Assembly (NCBI RefSeq): GCF_019931755.1 | Contig: NZ_CP082918.1 | Coordinates: 1,282,001-1,346,000, forward strand | DNA length: 64,000 nucleotides | From: Sutcliffiella horikoshii | Lineage (GTDB): Bacteria; Bacillota; Bacilli; Bacillales; Bacillaceae_I | Reading direction: 5' to 3' | In this document: positions 26,182 through 36,387 of the stretch, piece after piece | Layout: every line of letters begins with the position of its first letter | Numbering within the stretch: the first letter of the stretch is position 1 | The notes under the pieces: generated by a model | What the model was told of the DNA's origin: nothing | Seen by the model: the letters and a program-made list of their open reading frames with translations, nothing else | The model's database searches: none | Translations under genes and position numbers: made by a program

Positions 26182-28776
26182 ATGAACATCAACCAAATGA
26201 CCACCAAGCTCCAAGAAGCCGTTGTGATGGGCAAGAGTCTTGCGGAAAAGATGAACCATCAGCAAATTGAACATGAGCACCTTCTTCTTGCATTGCTTCA
26301 GCAGTATGAGGGGCTTACAGACAGAGTGTTGAGTAAGCTAAAAGCAGATACACAGGCGCTCCAACTCGACCTTAATACCTTACTTAGATCAAAACCTGAA
26401 GTGAGCGGTGCAACCAGTGACGCCTATATAAGCAATCAACTGAACCAAACGTTCAAAAAAGCAGATGAATGGAAAACAGAATGGGAAGATGACTATCTCT
26501 CCATCGAACATATTCTTCTAGCACTGTTCCATAAGAACACCACCACCCACCAATTGAAAAAATTAAGCAACACCTATGATATTACCGAAGAAAGATTAAA
26601 AGCAGCCATCCAAGAAATAAGGGGGAACCAACGAGTGACTTCCAAAGAACCTGAATCTACATATGAGGCGTTAAAAAAATATGGAAGAGATTTAATTGAA
26701 GAAGTTAAAAGCGGCAAACTGGATCCTGTAATTGGACGTGATCAAGAAATACGCAGGGTCATCAGAATTCTTTCCAGAAAAACCAAAAACAACCCTGTCC
26801 TGATCGGTGAACCGGGTGTAGGAAAAACCGCAATTGTTGAAGGACTTGCACAAAGAATTGTGAGAAAAGACGTTCCAGACGGCTTAAAAGATAAAACTAT
26901 ATTTTCGCTCGACTTAAGCTCACTAGTAGCCGGTGCAAAATACAGGGGAGAGTTTGAAGAACGCCTTAAAGCAGTGCTCCAGGAAATCAAAAAGAGCGAC
27001 GGGCAGATTCTGCTTTTCATCGACGAACTGCACACCATAGTCGGTGCCGGTAAAACGGAAGGTTCTATGGACGCGGGCAATATGCTTAAACCCATGCTTG
27101 CTCGCGGTGAATTGCACTGTATAGGTGCCACAACCTTAAATGAGCATCGACAATATATTGAAAAAGACCCAGCGTTAGAGCGCCGTTTTCAACAAGTTCT
27201 TGTCCAAGAACCTACAGTGGAGGACACCATCTCTATTTTACGCGGACTCAAAGAACGTTTTGAAATACATCATGGTGTCAATATCCACGACAGGGCCATC
27301 GTTTCGGCGGCAGTCTTATCAAATCGTTATATTTCTGAACGCTTTTTACCAGACAAGGCAATTGATCTGGTGGATGAAGCGTGTGCTATGATTCGGACTG
27401 AAATAGACTCCATGCCATCTGAACTGGATGAAGTGACAAGAAGAGTAATGCAACTAGAAATTGAGGAGGCGGCCCTTAAGAAAGAAAAGGATCAGGCGAG
27501 CATGGAGAGGCTTACTCAACTTCAGCAAGAATTAGCCAACTTAAAAGAGAGTGCTTCAGCAATGAAAGCGCAATGGCAACTGGAGAAGGATGATATCCAG
27601 TTAGTCAGAATCAAACGAGAGGAGCTGGAAAAGTCGAAACGCGACTTGGAAACAGCTGAAAATGATTATGACCTGAACAAGGCTGCAGAACTAAGGCACG
27701 GCAAAATTCCTAGTTTAGAGAAAGAACTTATCCAACTAGAGGAAAAAGCCAAACAGAAGAAAGCATCAAACCAACTTCTAAGAGAAGAAGTGACAGAAGA
27801 AGAGATTGCCGGGATTGTGGCTAAGTGGACAGGCATTCCTGTCACAAAGCTTGTGGAAGGGGAAAGAGAAAAGCTCTTAAAACTGGAAGAAATTCTTCAT
27901 GAACGGGTAGTCGGGCAAGAAGAAGCAGTCCAGCTTGTATCGGAAGCAGTCATTCGGGCAAGAGCAGGAATAAAGGATCCAAACCGTCCCATTGGCTCTT
28001 TCATATTCCTTGGTCCTACTGGTGTAGGGAAGACGGAACTTGCCAGAGCGCTTGCACAATCGCTTTTTGATAGTGAAGAACAAATCATACGCATTGATAT
28101 GTCAGAGTATATGGAAAAACATGCGGTTTCAAGATTGATCGGCGCACCTCCAGGCTATGTTGGCTATGAAGAAGGTGGACAATTGACAGAAGCAGTCAGA
28201 AGGAAGCCTTATTCTGTAGTCCTTCTAGATGAAGTGGAAAAAGCTCACCCTGAAGTTTTCAATATCCTATTGCAAATGTTGGATGACGGAAGGATTACAG
28301 ATTCACAAGGAAAAACAGTCGATTTCAAAAATACAGTCATCATCATGACCTCAAATATCGGCTCTCATATCTTGTTGGAACATGCAGGAGAAGAGCTAAC
28401 GGAGGATACTAAGGAAAAAGTGATTCTGCAATTACGAAGCCACTTCAGACCAGAATTGTTAAACCGAATAGACGACACGGTCATTTTTTCTCCACTATCT
28501 AAAAGTGAAATTGGACTAATTGTAGAAAAGTTGATAAAGGATTTACAAAAACGACTGGAGGATAAGCATTTGACATTAGCTCTGTCAGAAGAGGCAAAAC
28601 GCTTTATTGCAGACAGTGCTTATGATCCGGTTTTCGGGGCAAGGCCGTTAAAACGTTTTATCCAAAAACATATCGAGACTTTAATTGCAAAAGAAATAAT
28701 AAAAGGAAGCATCCAAGATTTTCAAAAAATAATTATTGAAGTAGAAGAAGGAAAACTCATCATCCGTGACAAATAA
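26182..28776 (+). CDS. clpB: ATP-dependent disaggregase ClpB
   Basis: 864-residue AAA+ chaperone that resolubilises aggregated proteins together with DnaK. In order: Clp_N double repeat (1-145), AAA-1 with Walker A GEPGVGKT (about 205), a long coiled-coil middle domain (about 405-525) that marks ClpB rather than ClpC, and AAA-2 with GPTGVGKT (about 605). No ClpP-binding loop is needed. The ATG at 26182 lies nine bases after AAAGGAGT; a GTG at 26170 is part of that site. B. subtilis lacks clpB, and here it sits between yjzC and yjzD. I saw no CIRCE or CtsR operator in the 70 bases upstream. Confidence 0.95.
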   Translation: MNINQMTTKLQEAVVMGKSLAEKMNHQQIEHEHLLLALLQQYEGLTDRVLSKLKADTQALQLDLNTLLRSKPEVSGATSDAYISNQLNQTFKKADEWKTEWEDDYLSIEHILLALFHKNTTTHQLKKLSNTYDITEERLKAAIQEIRGNQRVTSKEPESTYEALKKYGRDLIEEVKSGKLDPVIGRDQEIRRVIRILSRKTKNNPVLIGEPGVGKTAIVEGLAQRIVRKDVPDGLKDKTIFSLDLSSLVAGAKYRGEFEERLKAVLQEIKKSDGQILLFIDELHTIVGAGKTEGSMDAGNMLKPMLARGELHCIGATTLNEHRQYIEKDPALERRFQQVLVQEPTVEDTISILRGLKERFEIHHGVNIHDRAIVSAAVLSNRYISERFLPDKAIDLVDEACAMIRTEIDSMPSELDEVTRRVMQLEIEEAALKKEKDQASMERLTQLQQELANLKESASAMKAQWQLEKDDIQLVRIKREELEKSKRDLETAENDYDLNKAAELRHGKIPSLEKELIQLEEKAKQKKASNQLLREEVTEEEIAGIVAKWTGIPVTKLVEGEREKLLKLEEILHERVVGQEEAVQLVSEAVIRARAGIKDPNRPIGSFIFLGPTGVGKTELARALAQSLFDSEEQIIRIDMSEYMEKHAVSRLIGAPPGYVGYEEGGQLTEAVRRKPYSVVLLDEVEKAHPEVFNILLQMLDDGRITDSQGKTVDFKNTVIIMTSNIGSHILLEHAGEELTEDTKEKVILQLRSHFRPELLNRIDDTVIFSPLSKSEIGLIVEKLIKDLQKRLEDKHLTLALSEEAKRFIADSAYDPVFGARPLKRFIQKHIETLIAKEIIKGSIQDFQKIIIEVEEGKLIIRDK

Positions 28777-28786
28777 TAGTATAGAC

Positions 28787-28824
28787 AAAAAAAGAACTTG
28801 TCTCAGGGAGCAAGTTCTTTTTTT
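28787..28824. terminator. bidirectional terminator of clpB and yjzD
   Basis: AAAAAAAGAACTTG and CAAGTTCTTTTTTT form a 14-bp perfect inverted repeat with a 10-base loop between convergent genes. Confidence 0.92.
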
Positions 28825-28831
28825 ACAAATA

Positions 28832-29014
28832 TCAGTGCTTTTCTACCGGTTCGTTTGGTAACGCTTCCCCGATCAGCATCACTAATACAGCGAAAACGAC
28901 CGCGATGATTGAAGCTAATACGTAGTTATATGTATCACCCTGCATGTTAGCTACAACATAAGAAACCATGTTTATAAGAAGAAGTGACCAGAAAATAGTC
29001 CAAAATGCGCGCAT
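28832..29014 (-). CDS. yjzD: YjzD family membrane protein (DUF2929)
   Basis: 60 residues with two membrane helices (about 5-23 and 30-50) joined by MQGDTYNY, matching the DUF2929/YjzD family. The function is unknown. The gene lies in its B. subtilis neighbourhood, upstream of yjaU. Confidence 0.85.
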   Translation of the reverse strand: MRAFWTIFWSLLLINMVSYVVANMQGDTYNYVLASIIAVVFAVLVMLIGEALPNEPVEKH

Positions 29015-29128
29015 TGTGACTCCCCCTCCATTTCATTATTTCAAAGCTCATTCAGAGGATATTTTACCACAAACGCGACATATAATAAATGTAAATATGT
29101 TTAACTTAGTCGAAAAAGGGGTTGTTAA

Positions 29129-29266
29129 ATGGTGAATAGTAATGAAAAACTTCTTGAATTGAAAATGTTGTTAGATCAAGAGGGGAGTAATTTGACTGAG
29201 CTGGGTCAACGTACTTTGGAGAATTTAAGAGAAGAGCTTCAATATGACGAAGTGGGAAGGGATTAG
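29129..29266 (+). CDS. small acidic protein, 45 residues
   Basis: MVNSNEKLLELKMLLDQEG to LQYDEVGRD, probably one or two amphipathic helices. AAAAGGGG lies nine bases before the ATG and a terminator overlaps its end, which supports a real short gene. It is unrecognised. Confidence 0.6.
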   Translation: MVNSNEKLLELKMLLDQEGSNLTELGQRTLENLREELQYDEVGRD

Positions 29267-29290
29267 GTTTTGACGCCTTCCTTTTTCTTT
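29255..29290 (+). terminator. terminator of the 45-residue protein gene
   Basis: GGAAGG and CCTTCC flank a 15-base loop and a T-rich run follows. The left arm lies inside the last codons of the gene. Confidence 0.6.
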
Positions 29291-29410
29291 TTTTTAGATT
29301 GTGTTTTATATTTTTATCTTTGAAAAGTGGCCTTTTGACTCTGTCATAACAGAACTTTTCTACATAGCATACGATATATAAGTTTGTGAAATGGGGGGGA
29401 GATGAGTCAG

Positions 29411-30151
29411 ATGAGCTTAAATCAACGTTTTTTTCAAATGGGCGGTCAATGGAATGCTGTACATGTGCCAGAAAAACCGAATGGTTTCGGCTGTCTAATC
29501 ATTGGAGATGCCAACCATTTCGTTGATGAACATAATAGCCTGTGGTTGCAACATATCGGGCGAAATAAAATTGTTGAAGAAATTCTGAAATGTGGATATA
29601 CCTTGTTTTATTCCAACCTTTATGGGGCTCATTGGGGGAGCAGTCAATCGGTGCTTCAGGCCAAACAGCTTTATCATATTATCATGAAACAAGAAATCCT
29701 AAATGATAAAATTCATATCATAGCAGAAGGGATGGGTGCGCTGACAGCCTTGCAACTAATGGAGGAGTTAAAAGAACAGATTCGTTCGGTTGCATTCATT
29801 AATCCATGCATGGATTTAAAAGCACAACTCGCACAGGAAAAAGACAGAAAGTTTTTCTATAAAAAGGTGAAAAATGAAATCGCAAAGGCCTATAATGTGC
29901 CAGTTAATGAACTCGAAGCATATCAAGATCTTCCTGATTTAAGTCGGTTTCAACAATGTTCCGTACCAGTAAAAATATGGCAAACCACCACCAATTTTAC
30001 GTTCGATCCTAATCTTCACTGCAAAAAATATGAAGAGTTGCGCTCAAAGAATCACTCACCAATCACAGTTGCCTATCATCTTGTAGAAAAACGATATTCA
30101 TACGGTCCATCCATATGCCAGTTCTTCAAGAAATATGAACAAGAATTATAA
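29411..30151 (+). CDS. yjaU: alpha/beta-hydrolase-like protein YjaU
   Basis: 246 residues. An alpha/beta hydrolase outline is visible, but the nucleophile elbow reads AEGMGA (about residue 110), with Gly where Ser would stand, so catalysis by the usual triad is doubtful. The ATG at 29411 is preferred over 29402 because the GGGGGGA site is nine bases away. The position between yjzD and yjaV matches B. subtilis yjaU. The function is unknown. Confidence 0.8.
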   Translation: MSLNQRFFQMGGQWNAVHVPEKPNGFGCLIIGDANHFVDEHNSLWLQHIGRNKIVEEILKCGYTLFYSNLYGAHWGSSQSVLQAKQLYHIIMKQEILNDKIHIIAEGMGALTALQLMEELKEQIRSVAFINPCMDLKAQLAQEKDRKFFYKKVKNEIAKAYNVPVNELEAYQDLPDLSRFQQCSVPVKIWQTTTNFTFDPNLHCKKYEELRSKNHSPITVAYHLVEKRYSYGPSICQFFKKYEQEL

Positions 30152-30153
30152 AA

Positions 30154-30184
30154 AGTCCCATTCCGCTGTCATGGAATCGGGACT
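30154..30184 (+). terminator. terminator of yjaU
   Basis: AGTCCCATTCC pairs with GGAATCGGGACT with one bulged base. A T-rich stretch follows. Confidence 0.75.
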
Positions 30185-30242
30185 ATAATTTTGTTTTTTT
30201 GCATATGGATACAATATCAATAAAGATGGGTGGAATAATAAA

Positions 30243-31013
30243 ATGATGAAAAATGCAGTGGTCCTTGGAGCCACCACACAAGTTGGTTTCGCCCTTTGTC
30301 AATATCTGATTGCCAAAGAAGTAGAAGTTACAGGACTGGTATGGTCGGAGAAAATGGATGGAAAATCCGAAGAGATGTTAATGGAGATTGGTCGCAACGC
30401 TTTTTTTAGTTCTCAATCAGATCGTTTTTTTAATCAAAGCATAGATACCGTATTTTATTGTCTTGACGAGATTGATAAACTGGATGAAAAAGAACAAAAA
30501 CAATATGTCGATCTAGCAGGAAATGCAAAGAAACTTGTATTTATCTCTTCTTATCGCAAGATTTCAATGACCAGCGAATTTAGACAACATGTAATGAGTA
30601 AGTTATCAGGTAGCCAAGACCAATCCTCTTATGCCATATATTTGCCGATGGTCTATGGTCCATGGCAGCATGAAGAGGAATCGGTCAATAAAAGACTATT
30701 AGAAGAATTAGAGCAGAAAGAACCTGAACCGATGGCAATCAAAGAACATGATGTTTTGTTTGTGGAGGATGTTGCAGAAGCTATCTATTACTTTCTAATT
30801 CGTGATGAAGAGGTGACGGAGGTCCTTTTCGAGAATGATAACCCAAAAGCAATGGAAGAATTAATAAAAGAGTTAAATCTAACTTGCCTGACTATTGTTG
30901 AACCGGAGGAAGTACAGAAGCTCACAAAGTACAAAGTGCCACAACAGCATACAATAAAAGAAGGTATACAAGCACAAAGAGATCAGTTGTATCATAGATT
31001 AAAAATCGATTAG
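30243..31013 (+). CDS. yjaV: NAD(P)-binding epimerase-like protein YjaV
   Basis: 256 residues. The N-terminal Rossmann motif VLGATTQVGFALCQYL (about 6-21) and a later YLPMVYGPW (about 138) place it in the extended SDR/NmrA-like group. The usual catalytic YxxxK is not evident. The place before med is that of B. subtilis yjaV. The function is unknown. Confidence 0.82.
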   Translation: MMKNAVVLGATTQVGFALCQYLIAKEVEVTGLVWSEKMDGKSEEMLMEIGRNAFFSSQSDRFFNQSIDTVFYCLDEIDKLDEKEQKQYVDLAGNAKKLVFISSYRKISMTSEFRQHVMSKLSGSQDQSSYAIYLPMVYGPWQHEEESVNKRLLEELEQKEPEPMAIKEHDVLFVEDVAEAIYYFLIRDEEVTEVLFENDNPKAMEELIKELNLTCLTIVEPEEVQKLTKYKVPQQHTIKEGIQAQRDQLYHRLKID

Positions 31014-31154
31014 TAGAGACCTGCCCCTCTATTCCAAGCATTTTAACAGAATATTAACTTTTCCTTTATCATTAAAGCATGTACAATATAGAAGGAAGAT
31101 CGTGAAACAGAAATAGAGGGGCAATCCTTTTAGGCACTAGGGGGTGGTACTTAC

Positions 31155-32108
31155 ATGAAAAAATCATTAATGGTAATCATACTATTTATTCTTTTATTAA
31201 CTGCATGTGGACAAACTACTCCTGAAAGCGGAGATCAAAAGGTCGGCTTGTTGGTCCCTGATACGATAAGTGATCAGGTATGGGGAACAAAAGGCTATAA
31301 AGGGCTGTTGCGGATTCAAACGGAATATGACCTGGATGTATATTATAAAGAAGGCATACATACTGATACATCGATTAAAGAAGCGGTGAAAGAGTTTCAT
31401 AAAGACGGAGTTACCTTGGTATTTGGGCACGGCAGCGAATATGCGCAAACATTTAATGAGATATCATCTGATTATCCAGACATTCATTTTGTATGTTTTA
31501 ATTCACAAGTTCAAGGTGATAATGTAACAAGCTTAAATTTTGAAGCACATGCCATGGGCTTTTTCGGTGGGATGGTAGCTGGTCATATGACGGAGACTAA
31601 TACTATCGGAATTTTAGCCGCATTTGAATGGCAGCCTGAAGTGGACGGATTCTTCGAAGGGGCATTACATGAAAATCCTGATGCTAAAATTATAATAAAG
31701 TACACGCAAGACTGGAATAATCCTGATAAAGCATTGGAAGTGCTTGATGATATGATCGCTCAAGAGGTGGATGTTGTGTATCCTGCTGGTGATGGATATA
31801 ATGTTCCTGTCATCAATAGCTTAAAGGAACAGGGTCTATATGCGGTAGGATTCGTCTCTGATCAGTCAGACTTAGGGGAGAATACTGTACTTACCAGCAC
31901 CATTCAGCATGTCCCTGCCTTGTACGAACTGGTGGCTAGTCGTTTCTTTGCAGGGGAATTAGAATCTGGTAACCTTTCCTTTGATTTTAAAGATGATGTC
32001 ATTTCACTTGGGACATTCAGTCCGCTAGTAAGCAAGGAATACCAGGAAAACATTAATCAACAAATCGAGGATTATAAGTCCACCGGATTATTACCAAACG
32101 AAAAATAG
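31155..32108 (+). CDS. med: Med, BMP-family lipoprotein and positive regulator of comK
   Basis: 317 residues: a lipoprotein signal with lipobox LLTAC (Cys at about 17) and a Med/PnrA (basic membrane protein) ligand-binding domain. In B. subtilis Med raises comK expression and so competence. The gene is followed after 15 bases by comZ, the same pair as in B. subtilis, which strengthens the assignment. GGGGTGG precedes the ATG. Confidence 0.9.
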   Translation: MKKSLMVIILFILLLTACGQTTPESGDQKVGLLVPDTISDQVWGTKGYKGLLRIQTEYDLDVYYKEGIHTDTSIKEAVKEFHKDGVTLVFGHGSEYAQTFNEISSDYPDIHFVCFNSQVQGDNVTSLNFEAHAMGFFGGMVAGHMTETNTIGILAAFEWQPEVDGFFEGALHENPDAKIIIKYTQDWNNPDKALEVLDDMIAQEVDVVYPAGDGYNVPVINSLKEQGLYAVGFVSDQSDLGENTVLTSTIQHVPALYELVASRFFAGELESGNLSFDFKDDVISLGTFSPLVSKEYQENINQQIEDYKSTGLLPNEK

Positions 32109-32123
32109 AAAGTAGGTACGAAT

Positions 32124-32312
32124 ATGGAACAAGATAGAACGATGCAATATATGGAAATAGCTATGAAATATTTACCAGAAGCACAACAAATGCTTGATGA
32201 AACAGGGCTGGAGTTGGAGCCTCAACATATTCAACCACTTGTCTCCTTACTGACAAAAGTGATGGATGAAGCATATGAACTTGGAAAGCAAAATGCGTTA
32301 AATATGGAATAA
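32124..32312 (+). CDS. comZ: competence regulator ComZ
   Basis: 62-residue acidic protein, MEYMEIAMKY-type N-terminal helix then a second helix ending ELGKQNALNME. In B. subtilis ComZ negatively controls comG expression. Its coupling to med and its size fit. Confidence 0.88.
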   Translation: MEQDRTMQYMEIAMKYLPEAQQMLDETGLELEPQHIQPLVSLLTKVMDEAYELGKQNALNME

Positions 32313-32317
32313 AATAA

Positions 32318-32354
32318 GGACTATCCAGGGGAGATTTGCTGGATAGTCCCTTTT
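32318..32354. terminator. terminator of med-comZ
   Basis: GGACTATCCAG / CTGGATAGTCC is an 11-bp perfect stem with a 10-base loop, followed by CTTTT. It also serves the convergent gene at 32373. Confidence 0.88.
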
Positions 32355-32372
32355 ATGTGCATCCTGAATGGG

Positions 32373-32615
32373 TTACTTCTTGAAATAATCTAATATTGGA
32401 GAAAACTCTTTAATCATCGGTTTCAGCTTATTGACTGATTCCATAATGGAGTCTACCTGCTCCATAAGTGCGTAATATTCATCCCCAACCTTTTTATCAG
32501 AAGCACTTTCCATTATATCTTCGGCTGGTTGTTTTCTAGGTTGAACTCCAAACATCATTCTAGTGAATGGATCTACTTCGATCTCGCTGTCCACCTTTTT
32601 TTGTTCTTCACTCAT
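32373..32615 (-). CDS. small hydrophilic protein in the YjzB position
   Basis: 80 residues, acidic in the middle (SASDKKVGDEYYALMEQVDS), predicted helical, without membrane segments. The ATG at 32615 is set by GAGGTG six bases upstream. It occupies the place of the short antisense gene between comZ and fabHA of B. subtilis (yjzB as I recall it), but I could not confirm homology. The function is unknown. Confidence 0.75.
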   Translation of the reverse strand: MSEEQKKVDSEIEVDPFTRMMFGVQPRKQPAEDIMESASDKKVGDEYYALMEQVDSIMESVNKLKPMIKEFSPILDYFKK

Positions 32616-32735
32616 GATTTTCACCTCACCTAATCAGCATTTATCCCCCTCTGAAACTATAGTATGCCGTCTAATTTAAATGGGATAGGCATTGGTCCAA
32701 AAGCTTCCCTTTCAAGCAAAATAGGCATTTATGTA

Positions 32736-32764
32736 TTGTCAATCCAGATAGAATGCGTTAAAAT
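32736..32764 (+). promoter_or_regulatory. sigma-A promoter of fabH-fabF
   Basis: TTGTCA and TAAAAT are separated by exactly 17 bases. Transcription would start near 32771, inside the FapR-like box. Confidence 0.75.
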
Positions 32765-32780
32765 TAGTACCAAGTCATAA
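32764..32780. promoter_or_regulatory. FapR-type operator of fabH-fabF
   Basis: TTAGTACCAAGTCATAA matches the first eight bases of the FapR consensus (TTAGTACC) perfectly and the second half only partly. It overlaps the end of the -10 element and the start site, where FapR represses fatty acid genes until malonyl-CoA releases it. Confidence 0.65.
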
Positions 32781-32833
32781 TAATTGATATTAAAAAAGTT
32801 AAAAGTCCAAAAAGAGAGTTAGGTGTTATATCG

Positions 32834-33766
32834 GTGAATGCAGGGATACTAGGAATCGGTAGATATGTACCTGAAAAAATATTAACCAATGCAGATTTGG
32901 AAAAAATGGTTGATACCACAGATGAATGGATAAAAACAAGAACAGGCATAGAAGAACGAAGAATTGCAACAGACGATGTAGATACATCACAGATGGCATA
33001 TTTTGCAGCAGAAAAAGCCTTGAAGGATGCAGGAATCACAGCAGAAGAACTAGACATGATCATCGTTGCTACTGTCACACCTGATAATCCTTTTCCAAGT
33101 GTTGCTTGCATGATTCAGGAACGACTAGGTGCCAAAAAGGCATGCGCCTTTGATATGAGTGCAGCATGCGCCGGATTCATGTATGGAATCATCACTGCAA
33201 AACAATTTGTGGAAGCCGGAACATATAAACATGTTCTAGTAGTAGGTGTAGAAAAACTGTCCAAGATTGTGGACTGGGAAGACCGCAACACAGCAGTCCT
33301 TTTCGGTGATGGGGCAGGTGCAACTATAATTGGACCGGTTTCAGAAGGTAGAGGAATTCTATCTTTCGAACTTGGAGCAGACGGCACTGGAGCGAAACAT
33401 TTATATCAGGATGAAACCATTGTAATGAATGGCCGCGAAGTATTTAAATTTGCGGTTCGTCAAATGGGTGAATCAGCTGTAAATGTATTAGAAAAAGCCG
33501 GTTTATCAAAAGAAGATGTGGATTTCCTTATTCCTCATCAAGCAAACATTCGAATCATGGAAGCTGCGAGAGAAAGACTAGGCCTTCCACTGGAAAAGAT
33601 GTCAATGACTGTGCAGAAATACGGAAACACATCGGCTGCCTCCATTCCGATTTCCATAGTGGAGGAAATCGAAAAAGGAAATATACATGACGATGATTTA
33701 GTGGTTATGGTAGGATTTGGTGGAGGATTAACTTGGGGAGCAATCGCCATTAGATGGGGAAGATAA
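32834..33766 (+). CDS. fabH: 3-oxoacyl-ACP synthase III FabH
   Basis: 310-residue condensing enzyme that starts fatty acid synthesis from acyl-CoA and malonyl-ACP. The catalytic triad is visible as C112 (SAACAG), H235 (IPHQAN) and N265 (YGNTS). It begins with GTG after AGGTG nine bases upstream. It is first in the fabH-fabF operon, the FabHA position of B. subtilis, and probably under FapR control. Confidence 0.96.
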   Translation: MNAGILGIGRYVPEKILTNADLEKMVDTTDEWIKTRTGIEERRIATDDVDTSQMAYFAAEKALKDAGITAEELDMIIVATVTPDNPFPSVACMIQERLGAKKACAFDMSAACAGFMYGIITAKQFVEAGTYKHVLVVGVEKLSKIVDWEDRNTAVLFGDGAGATIIGPVSEGRGILSFELGADGTGAKHLYQDETIVMNGREVFKFAVRQMGESAVNVLEKAGLSKEDVDFLIPHQANIRIMEAARERLGLPLEKMSMTVQKYGNTSAASIPISIVEEIEKGNIHDDDLVVMVGFGGGLTWGAIAIRWGR

Positions 33767-33808
33767 TAAATATTAATTGGATACAATGGTGGAAGGAGCA
33801 GGACAATC

Positions 33809-35053
33809 ATGCAAATGCCTAAAAAAAGAGTAGTAGTAACTGGCCTTGGAGCGGTGACTCCAATCGGTTTAAATGTAAATGAGGCGTGGGAAAATGCGAT
33901 TAACGGAGTTTCTGGTGTAGGACCGCTTACTAGAGTGGATAGTGAAAAATTCCCGGCAAAAGTGGCTGCAGAAATCACAAACTTTAATGCAGAAGATTTT
34001 ATGGATAAAAAAGAAGCAAGAAGAATGGATCGCTTCACTCAATACGCTATTGCAGCTTCTTTCATGGCTGTTAAAGATGCCAATCTGGACATTACAGATG
34101 AAATGGCACCTAGAGTTGGTGTTTGGGTAGGTTCTGGAATCGGTGGAATGGAGACCTTTGAACAACAGTATAAAACTTTCTTGGAAAAAGGAGCACGTCG
34201 TGTAAGCCCGTTCTTCGTTCCAATGATGATTCCTGATATGGCTACAGGTCAAATCAGTATCGCACTTGGGGCAAAAGGTGTGAACTCTTGTACGGTAACA
34301 GCCTGTGCAACAGGTACAAACTCCATTGGAGATGCATTTAAAGTCATCCAACGCGGTGATGCGGATGTTATGATTTCAGGAGGAACAGAAGCGCCACTGA
34401 CGGAAATGTCCTTTGCAGGATTCAGTTCTGCAAAAGCATTATCCATGAACCCAGATCCAAAAACGGCGAGCCGACCATTTGATGCAAACCGTGACGGCTT
34501 TGTCATGGGTGAAGGAGCAGGGATTGTCGTGTTGGAAGAGCTTGAACATGCCCTGGCACGCGGTGCTCGCATTTATGCCGAGATTGTTGGCTACGGCGCG
34601 ACTGGTGATGCCCATCATATCACAGCACCTGCACCGGGCGGAGAAGGCGGTGTCCGTGCGATGAGAATGGCGATTGAAGATGCCGGCCTTCAACCAGGAG
34701 ATATCGATTATATTAATGCACATGGAACAAGCACGGAATATAATGACAAGTTTGAAACACTTGCTATCAAAGAAGTGCTTGGCGTACATGCGAGCGATGT
34801 AGCTATTAGCTCTACAAAGTCCATGACAGGTCATTTGCTTGGAGCAGCAGGTGGGGTAGAAGCGATTTTTACCATTAAGGCCATTGAAAACGCCGTTATA
34901 CCGCCAACCATCAATCTAGATACACCAGATCCAGAATGTGACCTTGACTATGTACCGAACGAAGCGAGGCACAAAGAAGTCAAAGCTGCAATGAGCAACT
35001 CACTAGGCTTTGGCGGACACAATGCAACGATTGTGTTTAAAAAATACGAATAA
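33809..35053 (+). CDS. fabF: 3-oxoacyl-ACP synthase II FabF
   Basis: 414-residue elongating condensing enzyme with C166 (TACATGTN), H305 (NAHGTST) and H342 (MTGHLLGA) as the Cys-His-His active site. The ATG at 33815 two codons later is an alternative start. It follows fabH by 42 bases. Full length, no oddities. Confidence 0.96.
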   Translation: MQMPKKRVVVTGLGAVTPIGLNVNEAWENAINGVSGVGPLTRVDSEKFPAKVAAEITNFNAEDFMDKKEARRMDRFTQYAIAASFMAVKDANLDITDEMAPRVGVWVGSGIGGMETFEQQYKTFLEKGARRVSPFFVPMMIPDMATGQISIALGAKGVNSCTVTACATGTNSIGDAFKVIQRGDADVMISGGTEAPLTEMSFAGFSSAKALSMNPDPKTASRPFDANRDGFVMGEGAGIVVLEELEHALARGARIYAEIVGYGATGDAHHITAPAPGGEGGVRAMRMAIEDAGLQPGDIDYINAHGTSTEYNDKFETLAIKEVLGVHASDVAISSTKSMTGHLLGAAGGVEAIFTIKAIENAVIPPTINLDTPDPECDLDYVPNEARHKEVKAAMSNSLGFGGHNATIVFKKYE

Positions 35054-35065
35054 GTAATTTTAGTT

Positions 35066-35108
35066 AAAAGCAGTAGGAAGTGATTTATACTTTCTGCTGC
35101 TTTTTTTG
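35066..35108 (+). terminator. terminator of fabH-fabF
   Basis: AAAAGCAGTAGGAAGT pairs with ACTTTCTGCTGCTTTT (one bulge or mismatch region) over a seven-base loop, with a run of T. Confidence 0.85.
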
Positions 35109-35175
35109 TTACCTCACCAATCCCCCCTCTTCATCATACAATGACATCAAAAAGCAAAGAAAAGGGCTGTAGAAC

Positions 35176-35958
35176 ATGAGTATTATTCATACGGATAGAT
35201 GGTTGGAAGAAGACTATCACCAGCCATTGAACATTTCCAAGAAATTGCTGAAGTACTTTGAGGACGTAACTGCAGCGGAACTATACGATTATCTAATTAT
35301 GCATGGGATGTATCGACCGGTCAGGGATGGAAAAGGGACGGTTGAAAAATTAAAGACATTGGATTGCTGGAATATTGTCTTAGGAGAATGGAAACGGTTA
35401 AAGAAACTTTGGAATGGACCGGATATCCCGATTTTCATCTTTCCTTCGGATAAACACAATAACCAAATGAAAAGGGATTTCAAAGGAAAAGCCGGGGTAG
35501 CATTCAAAGATAAACTGTTCTTATTTCTACCGGAGGATATTGAAGTGAACGAAATGAAGGCATTGTTGACTCATGAATATAACCATATATGTGTACTCTC
35601 CAAGAACAACAGAAAAGATGATCAATATACGCTTTTAGATTCTGTACTAATTGAAGGTCTTGCGGAAAGTGCGGTAAAAAGCTTAGTAGGAAAAGAATAT
35701 ACCTCTAGCTGGACTTCTTACTACACGGATAAAGAACTTGAAAATTTCCTAAACAAATATATAATTCCCAACAAAGAAGTGAAAAAGAGCGAAAGGGATC
35801 ATATGAAACTACTATATGGAAAAGGATTTTATCCGAAAATGCTTGGTTATTGTGTGGGATACTACCTTATTCAAAAAATATTAAAAGAGGAGAAAATTAC
35901 CTATAGAGCATTAATGTCAAAGAGCCTTTCTGAGATAGCAAAGCTATCATTTGAATAA
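35176..35958 (+). CDS. yjaZ: YjaZ, DUF2268 putative zinc protease
   Basis: 260 residues. THEYNH gives a zincin HExxH motif (H133, E134, H137), and a glutamate of EGLAES (about 163) could be the third ligand, as in gluzincins. There is no signal peptide. The position after fabF matches B. subtilis yjaZ. Peptidase activity is inferred from the motif. Confidence 0.88.
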   Translation: MSIIHTDRWLEEDYHQPLNISKKLLKYFEDVTAAELYDYLIMHGMYRPVRDGKGTVEKLKTLDCWNIVLGEWKRLKKLWNGPDIPIFIFPSDKHNNQMKRDFKGKAGVAFKDKLFLFLPEDIEVNEMKALLTHEYNHICVLSKNNRKDDQYTLLDSVLIEGLAESAVKSLVGKEYTSSWTSYYTDKELENFLNKYIIPNKEVKKSERDHMKLLYGKGFYPKMLGYCVGYYLIQKILKEEKITYRALMSKSLSEIAKLSFE

Positions 35959-35993
35959 TTCTTTGAGGAATAGGAGAAAAATTACAAAAAACA

Positions 35994-36023
35994 AAAAATC
36001 TAGCAAAAAAAGCTAGTTTTTTT
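35994..36023 (+). terminator. terminator of yjaZ
   Basis: CTAGC and GCTAG flank a run of seven A and are followed by seven T. Confidence 0.75.
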
Positions 36024-36108
36024 GTTTTTTTTTGTATATAATCAGTTTTTGTAGAAGATTGCTACAAGTTTCAATTAAAAAAATTTTTAGTTTATTTTCA
36101 AAATAAGC

Positions 36109-36137
36109 TTGAACTTGTAACGGAATTGTAATAATAT
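36109..36137 (+). promoter_or_regulatory. possible promoter of the app operon
   Basis: TTGAAC and TAATAT are spaced 17 bases. Each matches the sigma-A consensus in four of six positions, which is weak in such AT-rich DNA. Confidence 0.3.
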
Positions 36138-36387
36138 ACAAACAGACGATAATTATTTTCCGATAATTTAGTTTTTACAGTAAATTTTGAGTAAAAAGAC
36201 TGAAGATTTTGTAATAAACAGCATGGAAAATCTATAATGGCAATCTTTGAATAGATTAATAGCTAGTAGTTTTGTAAATTTGTAATATAAAGATTAAGAA
36301 TTAGTTAAATTTTCTAATTTCTATATATTACATATTTAGACATCATACAGACCATGCATCGAAAGAAAAAAGGATGGTGAAGGCTAA

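Larger units (their letters stand above)
35959..36387 (+). other. AT-rich intergenic region and app leader
   Basis: Very AT-rich, 430 bases. Apart from the terminator at 35994 and a weak sigma-A-like promoter at 36109, no gene, repeat or riboswitch-like structure was seen. The distance implies a long leader for appD. Confidence 0.5.

Noticed and set aside
34439..34834. 131-codon antisense frame in fabF
   Set aside because: A shadow of fabF, which has intact catalytic residues and full length.
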